Assembly (NCBI GenBank): GCA_040754095.1
Contig: JBFMFO010000014.1
Location: 6,040-70,039 of the forward strand
From: QYQD01 sp040754095
GTDB taxonomy: Bacteria; Desulfobacterota; QYQD01
Direction: 5' to 3'
DNA length: 64,000 nucleotides
Shown one piece after another: positions 1-7,738 of the stretch. The notes beneath the pieces were generated by a model. The model made no database searches, was not told where the DNA came from, and saw only the letters and a list, made by a program, of their open reading frames with translations. Within the stretch, counting starts at the first letter, position 1. The number at the start of each line of letters is the position of its first letter. The position numbers and the translations under genes are program-made.

Positions 1-151
1 CCTTCTTCAAGGCAGGCTCCTTGATGAATTTTATCTGCTGATAGACAATTTGTTCCGCTGTAGCCAGTTTGACAAGCGACAACCCGCCTCCACAGACAGC
101 GGCCACAAGCGTCAACACCACGATCATCTTGATAATTTCACGAACTTGCAC
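1..151 (-). CDS. rnfG: RnfG, N-terminal part (runs off left edge)
   Basis: Only the first 50 or so codons are in the window. RnfG is the membrane-anchored, periplasm-facing flavoprotein subunit of the Rnf complex, which couples ferredoxin oxidation and NAD reduction (or quinone/cytochrome exchange) to ion transport. The visible part starts with GTG (VQVREIIKM), then one hydrophobic segment (residues about 9-28), as expected for the single N-terminal membrane anchor. The start overlaps the rnfD stop by 14 bp, so the two are translationally coupled. The covalent-FMN motif of RnfG lies outside the window. The call rests on position after rnfC and rnfD and on the N-terminal pattern. Confidence 0.8.
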   Translation of the reverse strand, partial: MQVREIIKMIVVLTLVAAVCGGGLSLVKLATAEQIVYQQIKFIKEPALKK

Positions 152-1106
152 TGGCTTTCACCCTCCCGTAAACCCTCGGTTTGATATAATCTAAAAGCGG
201 GGTTAATGTACTGGCCATAAAGACCGCGAAGTAGGCCCCATCCTCCCACTGGGACCAAGCCCGTATAACCACCACAAGTATTCCGCCAAGTACCCCGGAC
301 AGTACCATACCCACTGGGGTAACCGGCGAAGTAGTGGAATCGGTAGCCAGGAAAAAGGCTGCCAAAAGGCTGCCACCGGTCAGCAGATGGAAAAGCGGGC
401 TGGCATACTTTTCGGCATCGGCCATCCATAAAATACCAGATAAGATGACGATACCCGCCAGAAAACCGGCCGGGATGTGCCAGGAAAAATTCCGCCTCAA
501 GAGCAGGAAAAGCCCCCCTATCAGGAGGAGTATCTTGGAACCTTCCCCAACCGTACCGGCCACCCTGCCGATGATAAGGTCTTTTAACGTAAAGTATTCC
601 CAGAGGACCCCGACCCCTTCATCCCTTAATACCTGGAGCGGAGGTAGCTCGGTCATGATATCACCAGCCGGCGGCGTCCAGGTGATCATGGCCTCCGGGT
701 AAGAGATTTTTAAAGCAACGTAGGCTACCAGCACCCCATTAAATGGGTTACAACCCAACCCGCCGTAAATTTCTTTCCCGAGAAGGATCATAATCAAGGT
801 GGCGATCACGATCATCCACCACGGCAGCGTGGGCGGAAGGATAGCAGCAAAAAGAAGGCCGCTTACCACCGCCGTCAGGTCATCAATAGTAACCCTTCGT
901 CCCATCATCTTCTGTAAGATAGCCTGCCATGCCACAGCCGAAATTACGGAAACTGCCGCAACCCGCACCGCACCCATACCATAAAAATATACCCCGGCGG
1001 CTATGGCCGGGATCAGGGCAATAATTACATTCAGCATCATCTTCCGCACGGAGTTGCCGCTATGGATATGCGGCGTTGCGGATACAACAAGTTCTGGTGC
1101 TTTCAT
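138..1106 (-). CDS. rnfD: RnfD, membrane subunit of the Rnf ion-translocating complex
   Basis: 322-residue polytopic membrane protein of the NqrB/RnfD family. It forms the membrane core of the Rnf complex and normally carries a covalently bound FMN. Hydrophobic segments cover most of the protein. The family signature GCNPFN is at about residue 125 and an ATDSTTSP segment lies in the second half. At the place where the family usually has an S-G-A-T-P-L flavin-attachment motif (about residue 152) this protein reads TELPPL, so the acceptor threonine seems to be absent (see findings). The start overlaps the rnfC stop by 4 bp. The order rnfC-rnfD-rnfG is that of known rnf operons. Confidence 0.93.
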   Translation of the reverse strand: MKAPELVVSATPHIHSGNSVRKMMLNVIIALIPAIAAGVYFYGMGAVRVAAVSVISAVAWQAILQKMMGRRVTIDDLTAVVSGLLFAAILPPTLPWWMIVIATLIMILLGKEIYGGLGCNPFNGVLVAYVALKISYPEAMITWTPPAGDIMTELPPLQVLRDEGVGVLWEYFTLKDLIIGRVAGTVGEGSKILLLIGGLFLLLRRNFSWHIPAGFLAGIVILSGILWMADAEKYASPLFHLLTGGSLLAAFFLATDSTTSPVTPVGMVLSGVLGGILVVVIRAWSQWEDGAYFAVFMASTLTPLLDYIKPRVYGRVKASASS

Positions 1107-2398
1107 TCACTACTCCTTTGCGCCATAATTTGTGCCTTGCCGAATCTTATCCAGTGCACCATCGGGATTTTCACCGGGCATAAATAAGCACAGCACCCAC
1201 ATTCAATACATGTAAAAATGTCATTGGCTTCCGCCTTTGAATACATCTCTTTTTCTGAAAAACCGGATATTATAAACGGCATCAGCCCTACCGGACAGAC
1301 CTCAACACATAACCCGCACTTGATGCAGACTGCCGAATCATATTTTGCGATCTCTTTCTCGTGCTGGACAAAGATGCCAAGCATCTCTTTGGTCACCGGC
1401 GTCTCGGTATTAGCGATGGCCGTGCCCATCATGGGGCCGCCCGCTATAACCTTGCCCATCCCCTCAATCGAGACACCACAGTGTCCCAGAACCTCTTTAA
1501 CCGGCGTGCCTATCCTTACCTGGACATTTTTGGCGCCGGTCCCGTTGGTCCCGGTAACGGTTATGAACCTGTCCACCACCGGCTTTTTATCCGCCATAGC
1601 CCGGCCCACCGCCGCCACTGTCTCGACACTCAGGACTAGAGCGCCTATATCGGCCACGCAATAGGCCTCTGTACAGGGGACCTCCTTACCCAGTATCGAC
1701 TTTACCAGTAAGAGGTCAACAGCCTGGGGATATTTAGGATTCAACCCCACTACGGTAGCCGCGCCACCGCAGGCGGAACCGACAGCGGACATGGCCTGAG
1801 ACGCGCCTTTATCGACGGCAACATACACTGATGCAGCGCCGATTATGCCTTTTATAGTGTCTATCCCGCAGGCCACTTCCTGAACCCTTTCAGACAACAG
1901 ACGTGACCGGCTCGAGAGTACCGGCTCTATGTCCATGGCATTCACAATAAGGGCGTTAGCCCGGCGGGACTTTGCCTCGTTGAGCTTGGCTGCCAGCGGT
2001 GCCGGCTTCATATCAAAATCAATAATTCCCGCCTGTTGTATGGCGGCCATAGGATCTGCGCTGCCCTCCGGCGCCACCCACTCATCCTTGCCGTCGGATT
2101 CTATGAGCACAGCCGGGACGAATCCCCCTGAAAAATGGGGATAGGCCTTTATTACATCGGCTACCTTACCGGAAACCGTGGCATGGATAGACGCGCCTTC
2201 CGGACCTGCGCTTTCACCGATTACCTGTCCGACCTTGACCTCATCACCCTTTTTGACCTTGGCATTGCAAATTCCGCCGAGATCCTGCCTGAGAGGGATA
2301 GTTACAACACCGGAGGGGATGATACGTTCGAAGGGTTTGTTTGCGTTTGCGTCTGAAATAGACAAGCAAATACCGCCAGAAAAGCTACCTGGGCTCAT
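1103..2398 (-). CDS. rnfC: RnfC, NADH/electron-input Fe-S flavoprotein subunit
   Basis: 431-residue cytoplasmic subunit of the Rnf complex, the electron-exchange site for NAD(H). It shows the RnfC N-terminal barrel-sandwich region (motif KKGDEVKVGQVIGE near residue 50), a central nucleotide/FMN-binding region, and two C-terminal [4Fe-4S] motifs (CIKCGLCVEVCPVG and CIECGCCAYLCPVK, about residues 358 and 397). The length is typical of the short RnfC form without a long C-terminal repeat tail. It is the first rnf gene here. A tetraheme cytochrome gene lies upstream, separated by a terminator hairpin, as in Desulfovibrio-type rnf loci where the cytochrome is thought to feed or drain the complex. 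Confidence 0.95.
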   Translation of the reverse strand: MSPGSFSGGICLSISDANANKPFERIIPSGVVTIPLRQDLGGICNAKVKKGDEVKVGQVIGESAGPEGASIHATVSGKVADVIKAYPHFSGGFVPAVLIESDGKDEWVAPEGSADPMAAIQQAGIIDFDMKPAPLAAKLNEAKSRRANALIVNAMDIEPVLSSRSRLLSERVQEVACGIDTIKGIIGAASVYVAVDKGASQAMSAVGSACGGAATVVGLNPKYPQAVDLLLVKSILGKEVPCTEAYCVADIGALVLSVETVAAVGRAMADKKPVVDRFITVTGTNGTGAKNVQVRIGTPVKEVLGHCGVSIEGMGKVIAGGPMMGTAIANTETPVTKEMLGIFVQHEKEIAKYDSAVCIKCGLCVEVCPVGLMPFIISGFSEKEMYSKAEANDIFTCIECGCCAYLCPVKIPMVHWIRFGKAQIMAQRSSE

Positions 2399-2480
2399 AT
2401 TGGTTCACTCTCTCCTTCCAGCAAATTACGGGATTGGATATACCTAAACGCACTCTTTGTCAAGATAAAAAAGGGGCCAC

Positions 2481-2516
2481 AAAAAAACGGGAAGTCTATA
2501 AACTTCCCGTTTTAAA
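2481..2516 (-). terminator. Intrinsic terminator after the cytochrome c gene
   Basis: Perfect 9-bp stem ACGGGAAGT/ACTTCCCGT with a 5-nt loop, followed on the minus strand by a run of seven T. It lies 18 bp past the cytochrome stop codon and about 80 bp before rnfC. The A/T flanks are symmetric, so it could act in both directions. It separates the cytochrome transcript from rnf, unless read-through is used to tune their ratio. Confidence 0.8.
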
Positions 2517-2533
2517 AAATTACATCTGCATAT

Positions 2534-2914
2534 TTATTTTTTGTGACATTCGCCACACATCACCGGGAGTGACTTGCCTGCTGCCGGTTTGGTCTCCCGG
2601 TGGCAACCCACGCAGTTCTCGTGAAACGCCTTCATAAGCCCCATCTTCCTGCCCTCAGCCTTCATCCCGTGGCAGGCCGCGCAATTCGTCTCCCGCGACT
2701 CATCCCACACGTTCTCTCCACTTACGTAAAAATGATGACACGCCGTACACTCAATGGTAGCAAAGTGTTGGGCATGCGGGAACGTCACGCCCGGCCTCTG
2801 TCGTTTTTCAAAGGCCTTATGCTCCAGTTTCAGCACTTCTTCCTGGGCGTAAGCGCAGGTAGCTATTAAAAAAATAGCCAAAACTATCGTTAACAGAATG
2901 CCATTATTTTTCAT
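2534..2914 (-). CDS. Small periplasmic tetraheme cytochrome c (class III type)
   Basis: 126 residues with a Sec signal peptide (KNNGILLTIVLAIFLIATC, cleavage near AYA-QE) and four heme c attachment motifs, all of CxxCH form: CTACH, CAACH, CVGCH and CGECH. Extra histidines, including FPHAQH before the first motif, fit bis-His ligation as in cytochrome c3/c7. It would be a soluble periplasmic electron carrier. Multiheme cytochromes are common partners of Rnf complexes in sulfate reducers, where they may link the periplasmic cytochrome pool to the membrane complex. That role here is inferred from the rnfCDG neighbourhood. Confidence 0.9.
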   Translation of the reverse strand: MKNNGILLTIVLAIFLIATCAYAQEEVLKLEHKAFEKRQRPGVTFPHAQHFATIECTACHHFYVSGENVWDESRETNCAACHGMKAEGRKMGLMKAFHENCVGCHRETKPAAGKSLPVMCGECHKK

Positions 2915-2962
2915 CTCTTACCTCCTGAGCGGCAATAACCAACTGAATCACAGTTCAGCTTG

Positions 2963-2991
2963 TGTGTAACAAAATAGAGATTGCATGTCAA
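2963..2991 (-). promoter_or_regulatory. Candidate sigma-70 promoter of the cytochrome c gene
   Basis: Perfect -35 box TTGACA, 17-bp spacer and a weak -10 box TACACA on the minus strand, about 50 bp upstream of the cytochrome start codon. The -10 match is poor (3 of 6), so this is tentative. Confidence 0.4.
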
Positions 2992-3024
2992 GGAAAATGT
3001 CTATTGGACTTTCCCCATTTTTTT

Positions 3025-3197
3025 ATGGAATCCGATGTTACTGAGCGAAATTTGCTGGAGCAGGGGGGGACCCATCGAGGGCGAGCAGGAAGGGGAAAGC
3101 CCGCCCTTTAGTGGCGGGAAGGGGCAGGTGTTCCCCGCCTGCGAGCCACGATAGGGTCACTGCGGAAGTTATGAAGCGTAAGGAACGAGGATTCCAT
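3025..3197. repeat. 173-bp structured dispersed repeat, copy A
   Basis: This 173-bp segment has a second, equally long copy at 15519-15691 in the same orientation. The ends are inverted repeats (ATGGAATCC ... GGATTCCAT). Inside are nested inverted repeats: CCCGCC/GGCGGG with a CTTTAGT loop, enclosed by GCAGG..GGGGAA/TTCCCC..CCTGC, enclosed in turn by further pairing segments. Several positions that differ between the copies differ on both arms, so pairing is kept. It begins 16 bp downstream of the stop codon of the minus-strand Fe-S protein gene. No coding potential is apparent. It could be a structured RNA, a non-autonomous mobile element, or both. Confidence 0.75.
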
Positions 3198-3213
3198 TTC
3201 TGAAATAAGCGCC

Positions 3214-4464
3214 TCATTTTGGCAAAAACATATCCAATAACTCCACCGGATGCATGGCCTGTACATTAAGCTTATGTCTAAACAGGCCCTCCTTCCATTG
3301 CAACAGACAGCCCATGCAACCGGTAACAAGGATATCCGCCCCCGTGTCTCTTAACCCAACCATCCTTTTAGCAATAATCTCCTGGGACAGGTCATAATGG
3401 GTTATATTAAACAACCCGCCATGTCCGCAACATGCAGCCCCGCCTGCCGGTTCGCGAAAATCAACTCCGGGCAGGGACCTGATGAGGAGACGCGGCTCCT
3501 CGAGTATCTTTTCTCTAAACCGAAAATGGCAGGGATCATGATACGTCACCTTCAGGCTGCCGGGTTTCGGAGTAAAAAACGATAACTGCCGGAAAAAACT
3601 TCTCTTATGAGACAAAAAGACCGATATATCCATCACTTTTGCCGAAAATTCCGCCGCTTTTTCTGCAAAAACCGGGTCGGCGGCCAGGAGTCTCGGATAA
3701 TTAAATTTCAGGTGTGAATAACAGGAGGCACAGTTCGTAATGATGTAATCGAACCGTCCATCCATAAATGCAGATATATTAGCCCTGGCCAGGGAACGCG
3801 CCGTCTCTTCATCCCCGGCACAAAAGGCCGGGAACCCACAGCATTTCTGCTTCTTGGGCGTCCATACAGGCTCTCCGAGAAAGTCAAAAATATTCAGGAC
3901 AGCCTTCCCCACGTTAGGAAAGAGATAGTTTGTGATGCACCCTGTAAAGTAAGCCGCCTTAACCGGAGCGCTTGTCTCCTGGGGCAGGTCATCCTCCAGA
4001 AAAAAGGTCGGCGCCAGGGCCGGCAGCCATGACCTCCCGGCCAACAGAGGGATCGGAAACCGGCAATGGAGGCCGCTATCTTCCGGGATTCTCTTGCAAA
4101 GGAGTCCCTGGATCAGGGAACCGCCTTTTAATATAAAAGGCAAAAGATGTTCAGAATCCAGAAGGTAATGGAAAAAATACCGCTTCCCCACGGGAAGCCC
4201 CTTCTCTTCGACCAACCTTGCCCGCGCTTCCTGTATGGAGGCATCCGCATTTACCCCGGCGGGACAGGCATTCGAACAGGCCCCGCAAAGGAGACAATAC
4301 GAGAGCAATTCTTCAAAGCGGTCGGAAAATGGTAACCGGCCTTCCCGGTTGGCCCCAATAAGGCTCAATTTGCCCCGGGGAGAATAGGCCTCCAGCCCCG
4401 TTACCTGGTAAACGGGGCAGACACTCGTGCACGTCCCGCACTTATTGCATGAGGGTGTGCTAAT
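3214..4464 (-). CDS. GlcF/LutA-like (Fe-S)-binding protein with two CCG domains
   Basis: Iron-sulfur redox subunit of the glycolate/lactate oxidase (GlcF, LutA) and heterodisulfide-reductase-like family. Two N-terminal [4Fe-4S] motifs (CNKCGTCTSVCPVY and CLLCGACSNACPAG) are followed by two cysteine-rich CCG domains (KCCGFPAFC...NCASC and ACCGHGG...GCMGC) that bind further clusters. It probably passes electrons from a dehydrogenase to the membrane, but no FAD subunit is adjacent. Start choice: the open frame reaches TTG at 4557 inside the upstream HD gene, but a consensus AGGAGG (4478-4473) sits 8 nt before an in-frame ATT at 4464, which gives a normal N-terminus with the first cluster motif at residue 6. 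I place the start there; TTG at 4515 is an alternative. Confidence 0.85.
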   Translation of the reverse strand: MSTPSCNKCGTCTSVCPVYQVTGLEAYSPRGKLSLIGANREGRLPFSDRFEELLSYCLLCGACSNACPAGVNADASIQEARARLVEEKGLPVGKRYFFHYLLDSEHLLPFILKGGSLIQGLLCKRIPEDSGLHCRFPIPLLAGRSWLPALAPTFFLEDDLPQETSAPVKAAYFTGCITNYLFPNVGKAVLNIFDFLGEPVWTPKKQKCCGFPAFCAGDEETARSLARANISAFMDGRFDYIITNCASCYSHLKFNYPRLLAADPVFAEKAAEFSAKVMDISVFLSHKRSFFRQLSFFTPKPGSLKVTYHDPCHFRFREKILEEPRLLIRSLPGVDFREPAGGAACCGHGGLFNITHYDLSQEIIAKRMVGLRDTGADILVTGCMGCLLQWKEGLFRHKLNVQAMHPVELLDMFLPK

Positions 4465-4492
4465 GGATTCTACCTCCTGATTTCCACTTTCT

Positions 4493-5047
4493 TTATCTCT
4501 CCCTGTACTTATCAAACCACCAGGAGCAGAAATCGGTCTCCAATATCTCCCCGGCAAGCTCCTGGCCGACAGTAGTGCTGAGCCGTTTCACTGCGTGTGC
4601 AAGCCACTCCCGGGCAAACTTATTCCCAAGGTCATGCTGCTCTTTAAGCTCAAGGATGAGGTCTAACTGGTCGGCGTCCCGGGCTAATTTCGCCTCTTCG
4701 GTATGGCCGGATTTAAACTCTGTTATTAATCCGGCGATGTCCTCCTCAAAATCGAGGTCCTTGGTCAGGGCAGCGACCGCCTTGGCTGAATCCACCGTAG
4801 CATAGTCCTTATAAACATAATTCAGGTCCCCGGTCCGGGCCTCAATCAGATCGTGGAAGAGACATAACTCCATTACCTTGGATCGATCGACGCCCGGTGA
4901 AAGCCCGGCCAGCACATATCCGATGAGAATGACCCGGTAGGAATGATCCGCCACTGATTCCTGCCCGGAACCCAGAAAACGGAAGCCGGTGCGCGGCGTC
5001 TTTTTCAGCATCCCGGCCTCAAAGAGCAATTTGGCAATCCTCTTCAT
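4493..5047 (-). CDS. HD-domain phosphohydrolase (YfbR/HDDC2-like 5'-deoxynucleotidase)
   Basis: 184-residue metal-dependent phosphohydrolase of the HD_3 type. The HD signature is visible: a histidine in VADHSYRV (about residue 35), the HD pair in LCLFHDLIEARTGDL (about residue 65), and a distal aspartate in ARDADQLD (about residue 125). Family members such as YfbR dephosphorylate deoxynucleoside monophosphates; the exact substrate here is unknown. It lies just upstream of the Fe-S protein gene on the same strand (28 nt to the preferred start), and may be co-transcribed with it. The function is inferred from the family only. Confidence 0.85.
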   Translation of the reverse strand: MKRIAKLLFEAGMLKKTPRTGFRFLGSGQESVADHSYRVILIGYVLAGLSPGVDRSKVMELCLFHDLIEARTGDLNYVYKDYATVDSAKAVAALTKDLDFEEDIAGLITEFKSGHTEEAKLARDADQLDLILELKEQHDLGNKFAREWLAHAVKRLSTTVGQELAGEILETDFCSWWFDKYRER

Positions 5048-5122
5048 GCTATCTCCTCTCCGAGCAGATGGGACATTATCCCCTCAACGGTTCTCGGATT
5101 CAACCCTAGGTTGATAATACTT

Positions 5123-5566
5123 TTAAACTTTAAACTCAGCTTTGATTTTGAATAAACGAACGGCGGGGAAGTCGTAAACCTTAACGCCGGTCTTCTCGGT
5201 TATCTCTCCAAGCTGCCTCTCAATAGCCTCTGAAGACTCAGCAATAAAGGTGAACCAGACATTGAAGGCGTGTCTGCGCAAGTAGTTGTGGGTCACTCCC
5301 TGGTAAGAGTTTACGACCTTCACAAATTCCTCTAGTTTTTCCGGAGGGACCTTTGCGCCGCAGAGAGTAGTCATATAACCCAGACGGCGGGAATCAAAAT
5401 TTGCCCCTAGACGGCGTATTATACCCTTATCCTGCAAACGCCTGATCCGGTCTAAAACTTCCGTCTCTGTGAGTTGGAGACGCTCTCCTATAGCCGCATA
5501 GGGGCGGGATTCAATCGGGAAATGAGATTGTATCTCGTTTAGAATTGCCCGGTCTGTAGCATCCAT
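5123..5566 (-). CDS. ahbB: Siroheme decarboxylase subunit (AhbB-like, Lrp/AsnC fold)
   Basis: 147 residues from the preferred ATG at 5566 (an upstream in-frame start at 5623 would add 19 residues from a low-complexity spacer). It has an N-terminal AsnC-like winged helix (DATDRAILNEIQ...LTETEVLDRIRRL) and a C-terminal ligand-binding domain with a YLRRHAFNVWF segment. AhbA and AhbB form the heterodimer that decarboxylates siroheme to 12,18-didecarboxysiroheme in the alternative heme pathway. Its position after ahbC-hemB-ahbD matches the Desulfovibrio arrangement, and a paralogue (24503-25006) lies upstream of hemL. Which paralogue is A and which is B is my assignment from context. Confidence 0.85.
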   Translation of the reverse strand: MDATDRAILNEIQSHFPIESRPYAAIGERLQLTETEVLDRIRRLQDKGIIRRLGANFDSRRLGYMTTLCGAKVPPEKLEEFVKVVNSYQGVTHNYLRRHAFNVWFTFIAESSEAIERQLGEITEKTGVKVYDFPAVRLFKIKAEFKV

Positions 5567-5634
5567 TTTGTTAAATCTCAACGTCAAAGTCCAAAGTTCA
5601 AAACGGACTCGAGTGATTGACACCCGGCTGAACG

Positions 5635-6765
5635 CTAATGACTTTCCTTCGCCGGGGCCCGCAGTTTTAAGGGTTGATATGTACAGAGGGGTTCTTCGGC
5701 CAGGTAATCACCGGACATCTCATGGGCCCGCGCCCGGCACCCGCCGCAGAAACGATGATATTCACAGACACCGCACTTGCCCCTGTACATCTTGGGATTA
5801 CGCAGGTTGAGAAAAACAGGAGACTCCCGCCAGATGCGGGAAAGGGGCATCTGGCGCACCGAACCGCAGTTTATCTCCAGATAACCGCAGGGCTGGACAT
5901 CTCCCCGATGTGAGACAAAACAAAAGCCGACGCCTCCCAGACATCCGCGGGTCACGGCATCCAGCCCGTGGGACTGGAAGGTAACCTCTTTCCCTTCCGC
6001 TTTGGCCCGCTGCCTAAGGATGCGATAATAGTGCGGGGCACAGGTGGCCTTGAGATGCAGGGGAACCTTATCCCTCTGGTCATAAAACCAGTTTAAGGTC
6101 TCTTCGTATTCGGCGGCAGAAAGGGCCTGGGCGGCCAGGTCCTTGCCACGGCCGGTAGGTACCAGGAGAAAGATATGGTGGGCTACTGCCCCAAGTGATA
6201 CGGTGAGTTCCTGTATAGCCGGCAGTTCCTTGAGGTTGATCCCGGTAATAGTGGTGTTAACCTGGAATTCCAGACCTGCTTTTTTGGCCTCTTCAATCCC
6301 CTGAAGCGCCCCCTCAAGAGCCCCTTCGACCTGACGAAATTTATCATGACTTTCAGCCGTCGCCCCATCAATGCTTATACTAATCCTCTTTATCCCCGCA
6401 TCTACCATTTTCCCGGCCACTTCCGGGGTGATGAGGGTACCGTTAGTGGCCATTACCATACGCAGGCCTTTGGCTGTGCCATAGCTTGCCAGTTCAAAGA
6501 TATCCCCGCGCAGGAGAGGCTCGCCGCCGGTCATAATCATAACCGGCTGGGCATGGGCGGCGATATCATCGATAATCCCCTTGCATTCTTCGGTCGTCAA
6601 CTCATTGTCATACGGACCGCGGGTGGCTGCGGCCCGGCAGTGGACACAGGAGAGGTTGCAGTTTCTGGTCAATTCCCAGGCTACAAGACGAAGGGGCGGC
6701 ACATCCTGCCCGGCCGGATGGCCATGAGAGTGGTGGGGATGTGCGTGAGGATTATTCGGTTTCAT
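5635..6765 (-). CDS. ahbD: AhbD, radical SAM heme synthase (Fe-coproporphyrin III to heme)
   Basis: 376-residue radical SAM/SPASM protein. The SAM-cluster motif CNLSCVHC is at about residue 36, the GGEPLL motif at about residue 81, and a C-terminal Cys-rich SPASM region (CGVCEYHRFCGGCRAR) binds an auxiliary [4Fe-4S] cluster. AhbD catalyses the last step of the siroheme-dependent pathway, oxidative decarboxylation of two propionates of Fe-coproporphyrin III to vinyls. The N-terminus is histidine-rich (HAHPHHSHGHPAG), possibly metal or heme binding. The start overlaps the hemB stop by 4 bp. The order ahbC-hemB-ahbD-ahbB supports the call over other SPASM proteins. Confidence 0.92.
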   Translation of the reverse strand: MKPNNPHAHPHHSHGHPAGQDVPPLRLVAWELTRNCNLSCVHCRAAATRGPYDNELTTEECKGIIDDIAAHAQPVMIMTGGEPLLRGDIFELASYGTAKGLRMVMATNGTLITPEVAGKMVDAGIKRISISIDGATAESHDKFRQVEGALEGALQGIEEAKKAGLEFQVNTTITGINLKELPAIQELTVSLGAVAHHIFLLVPTGRGKDLAAQALSAAEYEETLNWFYDQRDKVPLHLKATCAPHYYRILRQRAKAEGKEVTFQSHGLDAVTRGCLGGVGFCFVSHRGDVQPCGYLEINCGSVRQMPLSRIWRESPVFLNLRNPKMYRGKCGVCEYHRFCGGCRARAHEMSGDYLAEEPLCTYQPLKLRAPAKESH

Positions 6766-7736
6766 CTGGTCAGCAACCTCGCTGCTTCCTTAGCATAATA
6801 AGTGATGATAATATCTGCTCCGGCCCTCCGGATACTCAAAAGGCATTCCATCATGACCCGCTCTTCATCCAGCCAGCCCATCCTGGCAGCCGCCTTTACC
6901 ATGGCATACTCGCCGCTAACGTGATAAGCGGCGATGGGATGATCAAATTCCTCCCGCAAACGCGAGATGATATCCAGGTACGGCAGGGCCGGTTTAACCA
7001 TGAGGATGTCAGCCCCTTCCTCCATATCCAGGGTGGCCTCGCGCACGGCCTCACGGCTGTTGGCGGGGTCCATCTGGTACGAACGCCGGTCGCCGAACTG
7101 GGGGGCACACTCCGCCGCCTCGCGGAAAGGCCCGTAAAAACCGGAGGCGTACTTGACCGCATAAGACATAATGGGCATGTGCTCAAAACCGGCTTCATCC
7201 AGGGTCTCACGGATCTCAGCCACCCGGCCATCCATCATATCCGAAGGCGCAACCATGTCCGCACCGGCCCGGGCATGGGAAAGGGCTACCCTGCCCAGTA
7301 TCTCCAGTGTCGCATCGTTTTCGATCTTGCCCCCGGAGACAAATCCGCAGTGGCCATGACTCGTGTATTCACAAAGGCAGACATCCGTAATAACCAGAAG
7401 GTCTTTATCAGATGACTTTATCTCGGCTATCGCCCTTTGCACAATGCCGTCTTTGGCATAGGCCCGGGAGGCTATCTCGTCCTTCTTTTCCGGGATGCCG
7501 AAAAGAAGAACAGCCCTGATTCCGGCTTCCTTTATCTCTTTTATTTCAGGCTTCAAATGATCCAGGGAAAGCTGGAAACACCCGGGCATGGAAGGAATCT
7601 CTTTCCTGACTTTTTTCCCCGGCACGACGAAAAGGGGATAGACAAGCTGATCAGGCGCAAGGTGTGTCTCCCGAATCAGGGCGCGGAAATTTTCATTCTG
7701 ACGCATGCGGCGCGGGCGATAATCCGGAAACAGCAT
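6762..7736 (-). CDS. hemB: Porphobilinogen synthase (delta-aminolevulinic acid dehydratase)
   Basis: 324 residues, normal HemB length. It condenses two 5-aminolevulinate molecules into porphobilinogen. The cysteine-rich zinc site DVCLCEYTSHGHCG is at about residue 118. The two active-site lysines are in VKYASGFYGPFR (about residue 194) and MVKPALPYLD (about residue 247). The Zn-type rather than Mg-type metal motif is clear. It is embedded between ahbC (2 bp gap) and ahbD (4 bp overlap), so it is co-translated with the heme branch genes. Confidence 0.97.
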   Translation of the reverse strand: MLFPDYRPRRMRQNENFRALIRETHLAPDQLVYPLFVVPGKKVRKEIPSMPGCFQLSLDHLKPEIKEIKEAGIRAVLLFGIPEKKDEIASRAYAKDGIVQRAIAEIKSSDKDLLVITDVCLCEYTSHGHCGFVSGGKIENDATLEILGRVALSHARAGADMVAPSDMMDGRVAEIRETLDEAGFEHMPIMSYAVKYASGFYGPFREAAECAPQFGDRRSYQMDPANSREAVREATLDMEEGADILMVKPALPYLDIISRLREEFDHPIAAYHVSGEYAMVKAAARMGWLDEERVMMECLLSIRRAGADIIITYYAKEAARLLTR

Positions 7737-7738
7737 CC

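Noticed and set aside
2957..2975. TTGT...ACAA palindrome upstream of the cytochrome as a Rex operator
   Set aside because: Half-site spacing is too short for the Rex consensus and it overlaps the weak -10 box; not distinguishable from chance.
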